A stretch of 64,000 nt of DNA from Candidatus Obscuribacterales bacterium (lineage in GTDB: Bacteria > Cyanobacteriota > Vampirovibrionia > Obscuribacterales > Obscuribacteraceae): positions 1,302,001 to 1,366,000 of the forward strand of contig JAHBVO010000001.1 in the NCBI GenBank assembly GCA_019637435.1, read 5' to 3'. The notes under the pieces are model-generated. The model searched no databases. It saw only the letters and a program-made list of their open reading frames with translations, and was not told the origin of the DNA. Of this stretch, positions 9,745 to 18,373 are shown in pieces; positions within the stretch are counted from its first letter, which is position 1; each line of letters opens with the position of its first letter. Position numbers and translations under genes: made by a program.

Positions 9745-10173
9745 ATGCCTGAAATAGAGAACGAACATCTTTGGTGCCCAATAGACTTTGTAGTTCATAT
9801 AATCGGTTCTCGATGGACGATTCCCATCGTTCGAGACTTACATGCTGGTAAGAAACGTCCATCGGAATTGATGAAATCGTTGCCGGGCATCAGTCCCAAG
9901 ACCCTCACCCAGCGCCTTCGTGAGCTGGAAAAATGGGGATTGGTGACGCGGCAAGCGTACCAGGAAATCCCTCCCCGAGTCGATTATTCGTTGTCAGCTC
10001 GTGGACAGGATTTGATGTACGTTATCGAGGCGCTTCGCGACCTTGGTGAAAGCTGGCAGCGCAATCTGGATGTGAAGATCCCGCCAAATATTAAAGAGCA
10101 ATGTAGTCACTGCTTCGAATACCGTGACGCAAAATACTGCAGCGACGCGCCCCCGAACAGCAACACCAACTAA
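9745..10173 (+). CDS. HxlR-family winged-helix transcriptional regulator
   Basis: 142-residue regulator. The family signature runs CPIDFVVHIIGSRWTIPIVRDL, then the recognition helix region ISPKTLTQRLRELEKWGLV and the wing YQEIPPRVDYSLSARG. HxlR proteins are dimeric sensors of reactive aldehydes, quinones or redox stress through Cys residues; here Cys 11 sits at the classic N-terminal position. Two further Cys lie near the C-terminus (QCSHCFEYRDAKYC), giving a CxxC that could add redox or metal sensing. No adjacent target gene is obvious. Confidence 0.9.
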   Translation: MPEIENEHLWCPIDFVVHIIGSRWTIPIVRDLHAGKKRPSELMKSLPGISPKTLTQRLRELEKWGLVTRQAYQEIPPRVDYSLSARGQDLMYVIEALRDLGESWQRNLDVKIPPNIKEQCSHCFEYRDAKYCSDAPPNSNTN

Positions 10174-10226
10174 AGCAGTCACCGTATCTGGTGCCTTGCC
10201 TGGCACATCACTCCACTACCGCCGAT

Positions 10227-10892
10227 CTAGTTTAATTTGAACCAGCGCTCAATTACCTGCCGCAAGGCCTGGCTTCCGACTGGTTTAATCAGGCAGTCGT
10301 CCATGCCGCTCTCCAGACATTTTTCGCGTGTTTTGTCTTCGTACCCGGCAGTGAGCGCGACAATGCGTTTCGGTGTTTCCGTGTCTCCTTCGTCTTTACG
10401 AATCGCCATGGTAGCCTCGAAACCGTCGAGCACAGGAAGTCGGCAGTCCATGAAGATCAAGTCGAAGTTTTTCGCCGCTTTGCATGCAGCTTCGCCGTCG
10501 TTTACTGCCTCAGCACGAATACCAAGGTGAGCGAGCTGTTTCATTATTACCAACTGCAGAAGGGGATTATCTTCCACGATTAGTACTCTAATGTCGGATG
10601 CTTTCAGGCTATCAGATTTTGGTGCTGCAGTTGATTGGTTCGCTACTAGGTCTCTTAGCTCATTTACAACTTCCGCGAAGCTGTCCGGCGGAAGCTGGGT
10701 ATTATCTTGAATCCGGTTTTCAATTACGTCGTTGACTAAGCGCAACAACGAGTTGGCTGACTCTTCGATGTTACGTGTGAAAGCTCGCTGCTCATCGGAG
10801 AGTTCTGTTTGTTTGAGCACATCCGTCATGCTGACGATCGCGATCAATGGCGCTTTGAATTCTTGGAAGAGAGTCTTGTTTTCGTTTGTCAT
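10227..10892 (-). CDS. Receiver protein with degenerate HisKA-like N-terminus
   Basis: 221 residues. The N-terminus (about 8-60) resembles a HisKA dimerisation domain (QEFKAPLIAIVSMTDVL), but the phospho-accepting His is Gln 10 and there is no ATPase domain. After a linker comes a full receiver (about 102-218) with E107/D108, D149 in IFMDCRLP, T181 and K203 intact. It looks like the remains of a hybrid kinase reduced to a dimerising receiver, perhaps acting as a phosphate sink or scaffold. It is convergent with the HxlR gene and ends 53 bases from it. Confidence 0.82.
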   Translation of the reverse strand: MTNENKTLFQEFKAPLIAIVSMTDVLKQTELSDEQRAFTRNIEESANSLLRLVNDVIENRIQDNTQLPPDSFAEVVNELRDLVANQSTAAPKSDSLKASDIRVLIVEDNPLLQLVIMKQLAHLGIRAEAVNDGEAACKAAKNFDLIFMDCRLPVLDGFEATMAIRKDEGDTETPKRIVALTAGYEDKTREKCLESGMDDCLIKPVGSQALRQVIERWFKLN

Positions 10893-10952
10893 GGTGATTT
10901 TTATAGCATGAAGATTTGTACTAGTGTAAATCAGCAGATCATTGTTAGCGCA

Positions 10953-13103
10953 CTATGGCAGCAGCGGTTGCAGCTTTGGAAAAACAGCAATCGTGCTGTA
11001 ATAGCGATCGATATTTTTGAGTAAAGCGTGTCTGTTATCTCGTTTTGCTTTGTCCGGGTCGTTGACCATAATGTCTTCGAAGAACTTGTCTACAACTGGT
11101 GCCACAGGCTTCAGCATGTTCAGTACCTGGTCGTATTCCGGTTCAGAACCTGGTCTCAAGTAAGAGCCGTTCTTTTCCCACTTTGACTTGACGTTGTCGG
11201 AGAACGCCTTCCAAAGTTCTTTCTCAAGCGGTTCGCTTAATTGCTCGGGGTTCAGAGCCTCTGGCGAATCTGCTTTCAAAATGTTACCGATACGAACGCC
11301 GGCTTTCACTACCGTCAGACCTTCGGCGGTTGAAACCAGCTTCTCAACACTCTTACAGCGAGCTACTGTGTCGGCCATGTTTTCCATCGGATTTCCGGCA
11401 GCTAAAACAGAATCGACGATTTCTCTTTTGAAACCTTTTTCGAGAAGTTTAGTTCGCAGTCTCTGGGTGAAAAATTCCGAAATCTCATTTTTGATTTCTT
11501 CGCGGGTCAAAGCCTTTTTCCTTCCGGAAAGCATCGGCTCAAAGGTATCTATTAATTGCTCGATGATCCAATCGATGTTCACTGCGTACTCGGCTAAACC
11601 ATCCACGACGATATCGATCACACCCTGAGCATTTCTTCGAAGCGCAAACGGATCGCTGGAGCCGCTAGGTTTCTTGCCGAGAGAGAATAGTCCGGTTACA
11701 TGATCGAGTTTATCCAGAACAGCAACGAACATTCCGACTACGTCACTCGGGATGCTGTCGTCATTCGAACGAGGAGAGTAGTGCGAGGCGATAGCGTGCA
11801 CCACTTCCGGTGGCTCCTTCTCCAACTCGGCATACCAGGCTCCGACGAAGCCCTGGAGCTCAGGCAGTTCGCCGACCAGGTTTGTGACCAGGTCCAGCTT
11901 GCAAAGTTCCATTGTGCGCTCGAGTGGGACTGAAACCTTTGCTTCCAGTTTAAACTGTTTGGAAACGGCCGCTGCTAGTTTCGTCAATCTCTCGGTTTTA
12001 TCGAGATAACTACCGAGCCCTTGTTGATATGTCAACTGAGCAAGCCGGTCGCGACGGGCCGACAATTTAGTTTTCTGGTCGTCGAAGTAGAAGAATTTGC
12101 CATCAGCTAATCTTGCGCGAAGAACGCGCTCGTTTCCCTGAGTAATTTGACTGGTGGCGCTGGCGGTATCATTGTTTGAAATTGTGATGAAGTACGGCAG
12201 CAGATTTCCTGATGTCGAAGTCGTTGCATTCGGTTTTTCCACTGGAAAGTAGCGCTGGTGATGCACCATCACAGTTTCCAAAAGCGCATCCGGCAGACTA
12301 AGGTATTCGTCTGAAAACGTTCCTATCACAGCATGCGGCCACTCAGTAATGTGAACCACTTCTCTAAGTAGCGATCCTGATAATTGCCGAGCCTTTCCAT
12401 TTACTGATTTTGCTTTCTCTTCGACTTGCGATTTGATTAGTTCCTCGCGTTCTTGAGGCGAAGCAATTACTTTGGCTCCACGCAGTTTCTCTACGTACTC
12501 ATCCACTTTATTTATTTCGAGAGTACCCGGTGCGAGAATCCTGTGTCCGTATGACTTTCTGCCGGCTTCGATTCCATCGAGCGAGAACGGGATCACTTCA
12601 TTGTCGAGAAGTGAAACAATCCAGCGGATCGGGCGAACAAACTTGAGTTCGCAACTTCCCCAGCGCATCAGGCGCTCGCCGGAAATTTCGTTAATCACTC
12701 TTGGTGCGATTTCAGCAATTACGTCGGTCGCAGACCGACCTTCAATGGTCAAGTTCGCGTGCAAGTAGACTTCTTTGCCTACTTCCTCTTTTTCTAATTG
12801 CGCGACTGTCAAGCCGTGCTTGGCTGCAAAGCCCTCCGCTTGAGGCGTCGGCGAACCGTCTTCTTTGAAAGCGCTCTTGACGGGTGGCCCTTTTACTTTT
12901 TTATGAGTCGTTTGCTGTTTCGACTCTAAACCGTCAATGATTATCGTCAGGCGCCGAGGTGTGGAGAGCGTCTCCATGGAACCGAACCCGAGCTTGGCCT
13001 CGCTTAATTCGCGAGTGAAGAATTCTTCGAGTCGCCCTAAGGCGTCATCTATTTGATTCGCGGGAAGCTCTTCCGTTCCGATTTCAAGCAAGTATTTCGT
13101 CAT
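10953..13103 (-). CDS. glyS: Glycyl-tRNA synthetase beta subunit
   Basis: Tetrameric bacterial-type GlyRS beta subunit, which binds and helps charge tRNA-Gly together with the alpha subunit. The N-terminal signature YLLEIGTEELPANQI, the central HD-like region (LERTMELCKLDLVTNLVGELPELQG) and the C-terminal DALR-type anticodon-binding helices are all present. The 716 residues are normal for the family. The alpha-subunit gene glyQ is not in this window, so the pair is split or lies elsewhere. Confidence 0.97.
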   Translation of the reverse strand: MTKYLLEIGTEELPANQIDDALGRLEEFFTRELSEAKLGFGSMETLSTPRRLTIIIDGLESKQQTTHKKVKGPPVKSAFKEDGSPTPQAEGFAAKHGLTVAQLEKEEVGKEVYLHANLTIEGRSATDVIAEIAPRVINEISGERLMRWGSCELKFVRPIRWIVSLLDNEVIPFSLDGIEAGRKSYGHRILAPGTLEINKVDEYVEKLRGAKVIASPQEREELIKSQVEEKAKSVNGKARQLSGSLLREVVHITEWPHAVIGTFSDEYLSLPDALLETVMVHHQRYFPVEKPNATTSTSGNLLPYFITISNNDTASATSQITQGNERVLRARLADGKFFYFDDQKTKLSARRDRLAQLTYQQGLGSYLDKTERLTKLAAAVSKQFKLEAKVSVPLERTMELCKLDLVTNLVGELPELQGFVGAWYAELEKEPPEVVHAIASHYSPRSNDDSIPSDVVGMFVAVLDKLDHVTGLFSLGKKPSGSSDPFALRRNAQGVIDIVVDGLAEYAVNIDWIIEQLIDTFEPMLSGRKKALTREEIKNEISEFFTQRLRTKLLEKGFKREIVDSVLAAGNPMENMADTVARCKSVEKLVSTAEGLTVVKAGVRIGNILKADSPEALNPEQLSEPLEKELWKAFSDNVKSKWEKNGSYLRPGSEPEYDQVLNMLKPVAPVVDKFFEDIMVNDPDKAKRDNRHALLKNIDRYYSTIAVFPKLQPLLP

Positions 13104-13379
13104 TTATTTCAATCCCAAGTTTCAGGCGCGAGCCCAAGCCGACGGCGGCATCGCCGTGAAGACGACATTATATATCGGGCGCACACCGTGCGTGCAGGTA
13201 AGTGGCCGGATGTAAGGAAGTGCGATGAGATGGCTAGGTTGGTTCGCTACGAAAGATAGATGTTGGATAACCGCTTGACGTTTAAACATACCTATTCTCT
13301 GGCACATTTGGACGAAATCGTTTGATTCGCTTATGATTGACTTAATTACATTGGTAGGCCCGCAATCTTAGTAACTAAA

Positions 13380-14807
13380 ATGCAAAAAAGTTCGTTCACT
13401 CGTTTACTCGCAACCGCTCTCGTCTCGATTTCTTTCTTAGGCGCATGCGCTTCGAAAAGTTCAGTCGATATCGACGTTCCCGAAGAGAAAGGTCCGAAGT
13501 GGGGTTTTGTTGACCACAGCGGAAAATTTGTCATCAAACCTATTTACCGTCGAGTCAAGAGGTTTACTGAAGGCTTAGCCGGAGCCGACCTTCACGCACG
13601 ATGGGGTTTCATTGATCGCGAAGGCAAATGGGTAATTGAGCGAAACTACGAAGACGTTCAGCCGTTCTCCGCTGGCTATGCGGGTGTTCAGCAGGCAGGC
13701 AAGTGGTACGTAATCAACAAGAAGGGCAGCATTGTTTGGCCCTCCACACCGACGGTTGCAGAACTAGGCTTCCCTCATGAAGTCGATGCCGATGCAGAGG
13801 ATCATGCGGTCGTCGTTCCTTATCTTGACGACAAGGCGAAGAAATGGGGGTTCCATGACATGGGCCCACACGGAAAGGGTGACATTCCGCCCACGTATGA
13901 CGAGGTCAAGTACTTCAATGACGGTCTGTGTCCCGTGTTCAGTGCGAAGCACGGTAAATGGGGATATATAAATAACACTGGCACGCTTGTCATCGACTAC
14001 AAATTTGATACAGCTTCGGCGTTTAAAAACCGAGTCGCAGAGTGCACTATGGGTGACGACTTTGTCTGGGTGGACAAAATCGGCACGATTGCTGTGAAAA
14101 ACAAACTCGACTCGATCACGATCTTCCATGATGGACTGGCTTTGCAACAGCGTCATGGCAAGTTCATCTTCATCAAACACAGCGGTGAACCTGCGTTCCG
14201 AAAGAAATTCCGCTATGCGGATAATTTCTCCGAAGGGCTTGCTGTCGTGCAGCCGATGAAAACCGGAAAACGGGGCTTCGTTGATACAACTGGAGAAATG
14301 GTGATGCCGCCGGTGTTTGACGATGCTCGTGGCTTCTCCGAGCAACTTGCCGCGGTTAAAGTCGATCCTGACCGTTTCTTCGCCGAGTATAACGAAGATC
14401 TGTCTCCGAAGAACAAGCCGAAGGAAGAGGACGCTGCCACGCCGGCCAAATCTGAGGACGGCGCTCCTGCCGAGGGCGAGGCAAAGCCTGACGATGCAAA
14501 AGCCGATGGCGAGACTAAGTCTGACGGTGAAGGTAAATCAGAGGACGGCGCTAAGACTGACGATCAGTCAAAGAGCGAAAGCAAGTCCGACAGCGCTGAT
14601 TCGTCGAGTGAAAAGTCAGAAGGTAAAACTGAAACCAAAGGCGAGGCAAAGTCAGAGGATAAAGTAGAAACCAAGACCGAAACGAAGACAAAAACGGAAA
14701 CGTCGAAGACTGATTCCGCGAAATCCGTTAAGTCCGATGAAAAGCCGGCTGATAAATCTTCGGACGCGAAGAAATCGTCCGACACCAAAGAGTCGAAAAC
14801 GAAATAA
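13380..14807 (+). CDS. WG-repeat lipoprotein with charged low-complexity tail
   Basis: 475-residue probable lipoprotein. The signal sequence ends in the lipobox LGAC (lipid Cys near residue 22). Residues about 37-330 carry tandem WG repeats of the form WGF(V/I)D..GKFVI.P.Y..V..F.EGLA. WG/KWG repeats build beta-rich surfaces common in Bacteroidetes and Obscuribacter-type bacteria, with no known enzyme activity. From about 345 the tail is a Lys/Ser/Asp/Glu/Thr-rich repeat (KSEDGAK, KSESKSD) predicted disordered. It heads an operon: the next gene starts 26 bases on. It is probably an envelope-surface adaptor. Confidence 0.85.
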   Translation: MQKSSFTRLLATALVSISFLGACASKSSVDIDVPEEKGPKWGFVDHSGKFVIKPIYRRVKRFTEGLAGADLHARWGFIDREGKWVIERNYEDVQPFSAGYAGVQQAGKWYVINKKGSIVWPSTPTVAELGFPHEVDADAEDHAVVVPYLDDKAKKWGFHDMGPHGKGDIPPTYDEVKYFNDGLCPVFSAKHGKWGYINNTGTLVIDYKFDTASAFKNRVAECTMGDDFVWVDKIGTIAVKNKLDSITIFHDGLALQQRHGKFIFIKHSGEPAFRKKFRYADNFSEGLAVVQPMKTGKRGFVDTTGEMVMPPVFDDARGFSEQLAAVKVDPDRFFAEYNEDLSPKNKPKEEDAATPAKSEDGAPAEGEAKPDDAKADGETKSDGEGKSEDGAKTDDQSKSESKSDSADSSSEKSEGKTETKGEAKSEDKVETKTETKTKTETSKTDSAKSVKSDEKPADKSSDAKKSSDTKESKTK

Positions 14808-14833
14808 CATAGCGACCGTCGAGGTACGCAGAA

Positions 14834-15424
14834 GTGGAAGGTAACAACTCCATCGTCATCGTGCTTGCACTTGTGTTGGTGGTCGTAGTTTGTCTCTTAT
14901 TGTTTTCAAGGCGGAAGATCGATACGGCTGCATTGCAGAGGCAGCTCAGCGACGCTCATATCGCGCGCCAGCGCGGAGATCATGAGCAAGCGGAAATTCT
15001 TTATCGTCGCGCCATCGAGACAATAGATTCTGTTTCCGATAAGGACGAATCATTGCTATGCACGGCTTTGAATGGGCGTGCCGAATCACTGGAGCGCATT
15101 GGAAAGCGTCCTGAAGCAGAACAATTGAGAGCTCGAATGGTCTCAATTTTTCAAGATGCGATCGAGAAGCGACGAGATGATTTTTTGATGGATATCGACT
15201 ATTTGTGCACAAACGCCGAGTTCGGATCGTCGACATCAGAGGTCGCCAACTTCTATGAAAAACTGCTTGCCTACAGGGAGAAGACAGTGCCACAGACGAG
15301 CGATGTTTTTATCAATACGGTGTCAATCTATTCTCGTTTATTGCGGACACTAGGAGAGAATTCGGTGGCTGACGAACTGGATGCGCATGCTGTTAAACTG
15401 CGTCAGGGTGGTAAAGGTGTCTAG
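14834..15424 (+). CDS. Membrane-anchored TPR protein
   Basis: 196 residues. One N-terminal membrane helix (about 8-24, SIVIVLALVLVVVVCLLLF) is followed by a TPR-like helical domain (LSDAHIARQRGDHEQAEILYRRAIE, then LLCTALNGRAESLERIGKRPEAEQL). It starts with GTG, supported by GAGG about 10 bases upstream. Middle gene of a three-gene operon: it follows the WG lipoprotein by 26 bases and its stop overlaps the start of the POTRA/HEAT gene. An assembly or scaffold role at the membrane is inferred. Confidence 0.78.
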   Translation: MEGNNSIVIVLALVLVVVVCLLLFSRRKIDTAALQRQLSDAHIARQRGDHEQAEILYRRAIETIDSVSDKDESLLCTALNGRAESLERIGKRPEAEQLRARMVSIFQDAIEKRRDDFLMDIDYLCTNAEFGSSTSEVANFYEKLLAYREKTVPQTSDVFINTVSIYSRLLRTLGENSVADELDAHAVKLRQGGKGV

Positions 15425-16415
15425 AATCAAGCGGTTGACCATGATTTGTACTATGGCGTTCGCGGTGCAAATTTCCAGTGGTGCACGCGCTGATGGTTCG
15501 TTTTCCTACGCTGGCCTTGAGTACTATGGCTCGTCTCAAATGACGCGCGCCGAAGTTGAAAAGCTTGTGCATTTGCGACCAGGTGCTTCAGAAAAGAGTG
15601 TTGAATCAGTTGTCGATAACTTGCGTAAAAAGTTCGAGAAGTTGCGATTGAGCGCCAATGTTCAAATCGCAAGCGTGGCTCCGGACAAGTTGTTCGTCGT
15701 AGTAGATTTCGAGAATGCTCCTGGAACAGGTGTACCGACTCGCATTCTAAAAAATCCGCACCACGTTCTTACGAAAAGCGATAAGCCGGATCTCCTCCTT
15801 CAGAAGCTACGTGCTCGCATCGAGCGTCTGAATTCCGAAGGACGGGAGTGGAGCGACTCTTATCCAGGTGGAGTGAGAGTATTTTCTGACGAACCAGCCA
15901 ATCAGATAGCCACCGAAATAAGACGGTTTGGTCCGGCAATGCGTGATGAATGGTTGGAAGTTGTCGCCTCAGATCCGGATAAACGATTGCGCTGTGATGC
16001 AATCGAATTGCTGAACTGGGCTCCGGATCCAGTTGATACCTGCGCCCAGCTGATTCCGGCGCTCGACGACAGTCATTACGAAGTGCGGGCTGCTGCCGAA
16101 GAATTCATCTATCCCCGACTTGATTTATTTCCAGCGAACTTTCCGTTCAGTAATCTAGCTATGTCTCTTGTGCGACAGCTCAAGCGCCCTTCACACTCAG
16201 ACCGCATCAAATCGATGGCATTTATTCGCGCACTGATTGCCCGGTATCCGCAAATGTCCGTACCGTTTCGTCGTACTTCGGAGCAGGACCTGGAGCGGTT
16301 TTCCAGGGAGAGTAACATTTCGACGGTTCGCAAAGCGGCCGATGATTTGCTAGTGATACTACGGGCGCCACTACCTCCGGGAGCACCGGTTGAAATTCCC
16401 CAAGCCGGGTTCTGA
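15417..16415 (+). CDS. Exported protein with POTRA-like and HEAT-like domains
   Basis: About 332 residues. The GTG at 15417 is preferred; GGGTGG lies just upstream and the start overlaps the previous stop by 8 bases. A signal peptide ends near SSGARA. The next about 75 residues (YAGLEYYGSSQMTRAEVEKL, then LRPGASEKSVESVVDNLRKKF) resemble a POTRA domain, usually found on outer-membrane assembly or FtsQ-like proteins. The remainder is helical with HEAT-like units (DKRLRCDAIELL, DDSHYEVRAAAEEFIYPRL). Last gene of the WG lipoprotein operon, ahead of a terminator at 16625-16646. The function is unknown; envelope protein binding is inferred. Confidence 0.72.
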   Translation: MSRIKRLTMICTMAFAVQISSGARADGSFSYAGLEYYGSSQMTRAEVEKLVHLRPGASEKSVESVVDNLRKKFEKLRLSANVQIASVAPDKLFVVVDFENAPGTGVPTRILKNPHHVLTKSDKPDLLLQKLRARIERLNSEGREWSDSYPGGVRVFSDEPANQIATEIRRFGPAMRDEWLEVVASDPDKRLRCDAIELLNWAPDPVDTCAQLIPALDDSHYEVRAAAEEFIYPRLDLFPANFPFSNLAMSLVRQLKRPSHSDRIKSMAFIRALIARYPQMSVPFRRTSEQDLERFSRESNISTVRKAADDLLVILRAPLPPGAPVEIPQAGF

Positions 16416-16688
16416 TATTTTTGCGGTGTTGAAAAAGCTCCAGCTGAATCTTAGGAGAGCGATTGTCTTGAAGAACCTCTCGCTGCAAGCCTTTTGAAGG
16501 ACGAGCCTCTGTTGGCAAAATGCGTTATGCTTAGTTTAGAACCGTTATCAACGGGTATTCTGTTAGTAGCTGGTGGGAGTTTAAAGCAAGCCCCGTTATA
16601 TTATTAATCATTATTATTTATAGGGCGCCTCCCACCGGCGCTTTTTTATTGCTCCAGGCTCTTTTGCTGCGCATCTTTCCAGGCATTC
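16416..16688. other. Structured 3' region; possible small RNA
   Basis: No ORF. AACGGG at 16550-16555 can pair either with the upstream CCGTT (16542-16546) or with CCCGTT at 16592-16597. GGTGGGAG at 16572-16579 is exactly complementary to CTCCCACC at 16629-16636, which forms the loop side of the terminator. A weak promoter-like pair, TTGGCA 16512-16517 and TTTAGA 16535-16540 with 17-base spacing, precedes it. This could be a small RNA of about 100 bases or an attenuating 3' structure. Confidence 0.4.
16625..16646 (+). terminator. Intrinsic terminator
   Basis: Stem GCGCC (16625-16629) with GGCGC (16637-16641), loop TCCCACC, followed by a run of T. It ends the plus-strand WG/TPR/HEAT transcript, or a small RNA, before the convergent ferredoxin gene. 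Confidence 0.8.
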
Positions 16689-16997
16689 CTAGGTAATTCG
16701 TCCGCGCTCGTCGTAAATCAGTCGTTCTACTGGCCGATCATTTAATAGGTGTTCGTTGATGATTTCTTTGACGTCCTCTGGTTGAACGTGCGCATACCAG
16801 ACGGTGTCAGGGTATACGACGACCAGCGGACCGTTGCCGCACTGATCGAAACAACCAGCTTTGTTTATTCGAATATCCTTTTTCAAACCGAGCTCATTGA
16901 TCTGTTTGCGAAATTCTCCGCACACGGCTTCCGCGCCTTCGGCAGGACACGTTTTGCCGCTGACACAGACGAATACATGCTTCTTGAAGACTGTCAT
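16689..16997 (-). CDS. Thioredoxin-like [2Fe-2S] ferredoxin
   Basis: 102-residue (2Fe-2S) ferredoxin of the NuoE/Shethna-like thioredoxin fold. Cluster ligands are visible as C11 and C17 (CVSGKTC) and C49 and C53 (AGCFDQCGNGPLVVVYP); C26 is extra. The C-terminal WYAHVQPEDVKEIINEHL matches the family. These proteins pass electrons to unknown partners and are found near redox enzymes in cyanobacteria and others. No partner gene is adjacent. It is divergent from rplJ. Confidence 0.92.
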   Translation of the reverse strand: MTVFKKHVFVCVSGKTCPAEGAEAVCGEFRKQINELGLKKDIRINKAGCFDQCGNGPLVVVYPDTVWYAHVQPEDVKEIINEHLLNDRPVERLIYDERGRIT

Positions 16998-17332
16998 CAG
17001 TTGATTCCTTTCATCGCTTTGTAACGAATCGCTTCATGCTCACGGGCGCTCTTTCTTGACGCTCGGGTCATAAATTGCGAGAATGCGCCCTTACGCATTT
17101 GCGTCTGACCGCAGACAGTCAGGTATCTCGACGGCTTTTTAGTGAGCGAGATCTAAGGATTCCAAACGGAATCGCCGACCTAGGTCACACAACAGACATT
17201 ATATTGTCCGAGAGCCACGGCTCTCTGTGTGATCCCTGCGGTTTAGCTGCTGGGATTTTTTATTTTAGCGGTTTAGTCGTCAAATGTCTGGTCGAGGGCG
17301 GTTGGCACCGCCAAACTTAGAGGAGACGTCAC
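16998..17332. other. Divergent promoter region and rplJ leader
   Basis: No gene. The right half is the structured rplJ leader described separately. The left half (16998-17180) should hold the divergent promoters for the ferredoxin and rplJ; no boxes are certain. Confidence 0.6.
17183..17264 (+). promoter_or_regulatory. L10-type leader with terminator upstream of rplJ
   Basis: TCACACA (17185-17191) pairs with TGTGTGA (17226-17232), enclosing GAGAG/CTCTC at 17210-17214 and 17221-17225. Directly after, ATCCC and GGGAT with a TTTTTTATTTT tract form an intrinsic terminator at about 17231-17264 that shares bases with the outer stem. The two folds are mutually exclusive. In other bacteria L10(L12)4 binds the rplJ leader to limit its own synthesis; the same job is inferred here. 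Confidence 0.7.
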
Positions 17333-17863
17333 ATGGCCACAAAGGAACGAAAGCAGGAAATCGTAGGTGAACTGCAGGAGTTCTTCAACAACGGCAAAGT
17401 AGTGATCGTCGCTGACCTCACTGGACTGACCGTCGCGGAATACACAGGTTTCCGTCGCGATCTCCGTGCTCAGAACGCCAAGCTGCGTGTGGCTAAAAAC
17501 ACACTGGTGAAGCGCGCTATCGGAGAATCCGAATTCGCAACTTTGGAAACTTTGGCTAAAGGACCTTCTGGATTTATCGTTGGATACGACGACCCGGCTC
17601 AACCGGCAAAAGTCGTCAACGACTATTTGAAGAAGATCAAGAAGGGTTCCGTGCGTGGTGCTGTCCTGGAAGGAAAGGCGCTTAACGCTGAGGATGTAAA
17701 AGCTCTGGCAACCATGCCATCGAAGGAGCAATTGCTGTCCTCCATCATGGGCTCTCTCGATTCTGGAGCTGGAGGTATCGCTGGTATCTTGAGCGCAGTC
17801 ATCAGAGACATCGCCTATCTTGTTGAAGAAGTACACAAACCCAAAGACGGAAGTGCTGCTTAA
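17333..17863 (+). CDS. rplJ: 50S ribosomal protein L10
   Basis: 176-residue L10, the base of the ribosomal stalk that anchors L7/L12 dimers. The N-terminal rRNA-binding domain is clear (VVIVADLTGLTVAEYTGFRR, then LRAQNAKLRVAKNTLVKRAI). The C-terminal helix (GGIAGILSAVIRDIAYLVEEV) binds L12. GAGGAG precedes the ATG. It is co-transcribed with rplL, 51 bases on. The usual upstream neighbours rplK, rplA and nusG are not here, so the stalk operon stands apart. Confidence 0.97.
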   Translation: MATKERKQEIVGELQEFFNNGKVVIVADLTGLTVAEYTGFRRDLRAQNAKLRVAKNTLVKRAIGESEFATLETLAKGPSGFIVGYDDPAQPAKVVNDYLKKIKKGSVRGAVLEGKALNAEDVKALATMPSKEQLLSSIMGSLDSGAGGIAGILSAVIRDIAYLVEEVHKPKDGSAA

Positions 17864-17914
17864 GTAAGTATCGCTTCATTAGGTAAAAACGTTCGTAAAC
17901 CGAGGAGTTAGGAA

Positions 17915-18307
17915 ATGACAACTAAATTGAGCACCGACGATCTGTTGGAGCAAATCGGCAATCTGACGCTTCTTGAAGCAGCAGATCTCAAAAAGAAAAT
18001 GGAAGAAAAATTCGGCGTAACCGCTGCAGCACCCGTTGCTATGGCTGGTTTCGCACCTGGCGCTGCTGCTGGCGGCGGTGAAGCTGCTGAAGAGAAGACC
18101 GAATTTGACGTAATCCTCGCAACCGCTGGCGACAAGAAGATCAACGTTCTCAAAGTCGTTCGTGAGTTGACAGGTCTCGGCTTGAAAGAAGCTAAAGAGC
18201 TCGTAGACGCAGCTCCGAAGCCGATCAAAGAGAAAGTCAAAAAAGAAGAAGCAGAAGACATCAAAAAGAAAGTCGAAGAAGCTGGCGGCAAAGTCGAGAT
18301 CAAGTAG
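17915..18307 (+). CDS. rplL: 50S ribosomal protein L7/L12
   Basis: 130-residue stalk protein that recruits translation GTPases. It shows an N-terminal dimerisation helix, an Ala/Gly-rich hinge ([19 protein letters not shown]) and the highly conserved C-terminal domain ([20 protein letters not shown], then [20 protein letters not shown]). Ribosome site GAGG lies 11 bases upstream. Second gene of the rplJL operon; the following zinc-ribbon TPR gene begins 66 bases later and may be read through. Confidence 0.98.
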   Translation: MTTKLSTDDLLEQIGNLTLLEAADLKKKMEEKFGVTAAAPVAMAGFAPGAAAGGGEAAEEKTEFDVILATAGDKKINVLKVVRELTGLGLKEAKELVDAAPKPIKEKVKKEEAEDIKKKVEEAGGKVEIK

Positions 18308-18373
18308 TTTTTGCGCTAACCTGGAAGTTGATCGTATAACAAGGTATAAACCTGACAAAACGGGAGACAAGTT

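Noticed and set aside
9476..9757. A 93-codon plus-strand gene starting with GTG
   Set aside because: Its first part is the frameshifted end of an HxlR gene and the rest has no protein-like pattern.
14317..14788. Long ORFs in other frames across the WG lipoprotein tail
   Set aside because: They come from the repetitive Lys/Ser/Glu codons of the real gene; the compositions are typical shadows.
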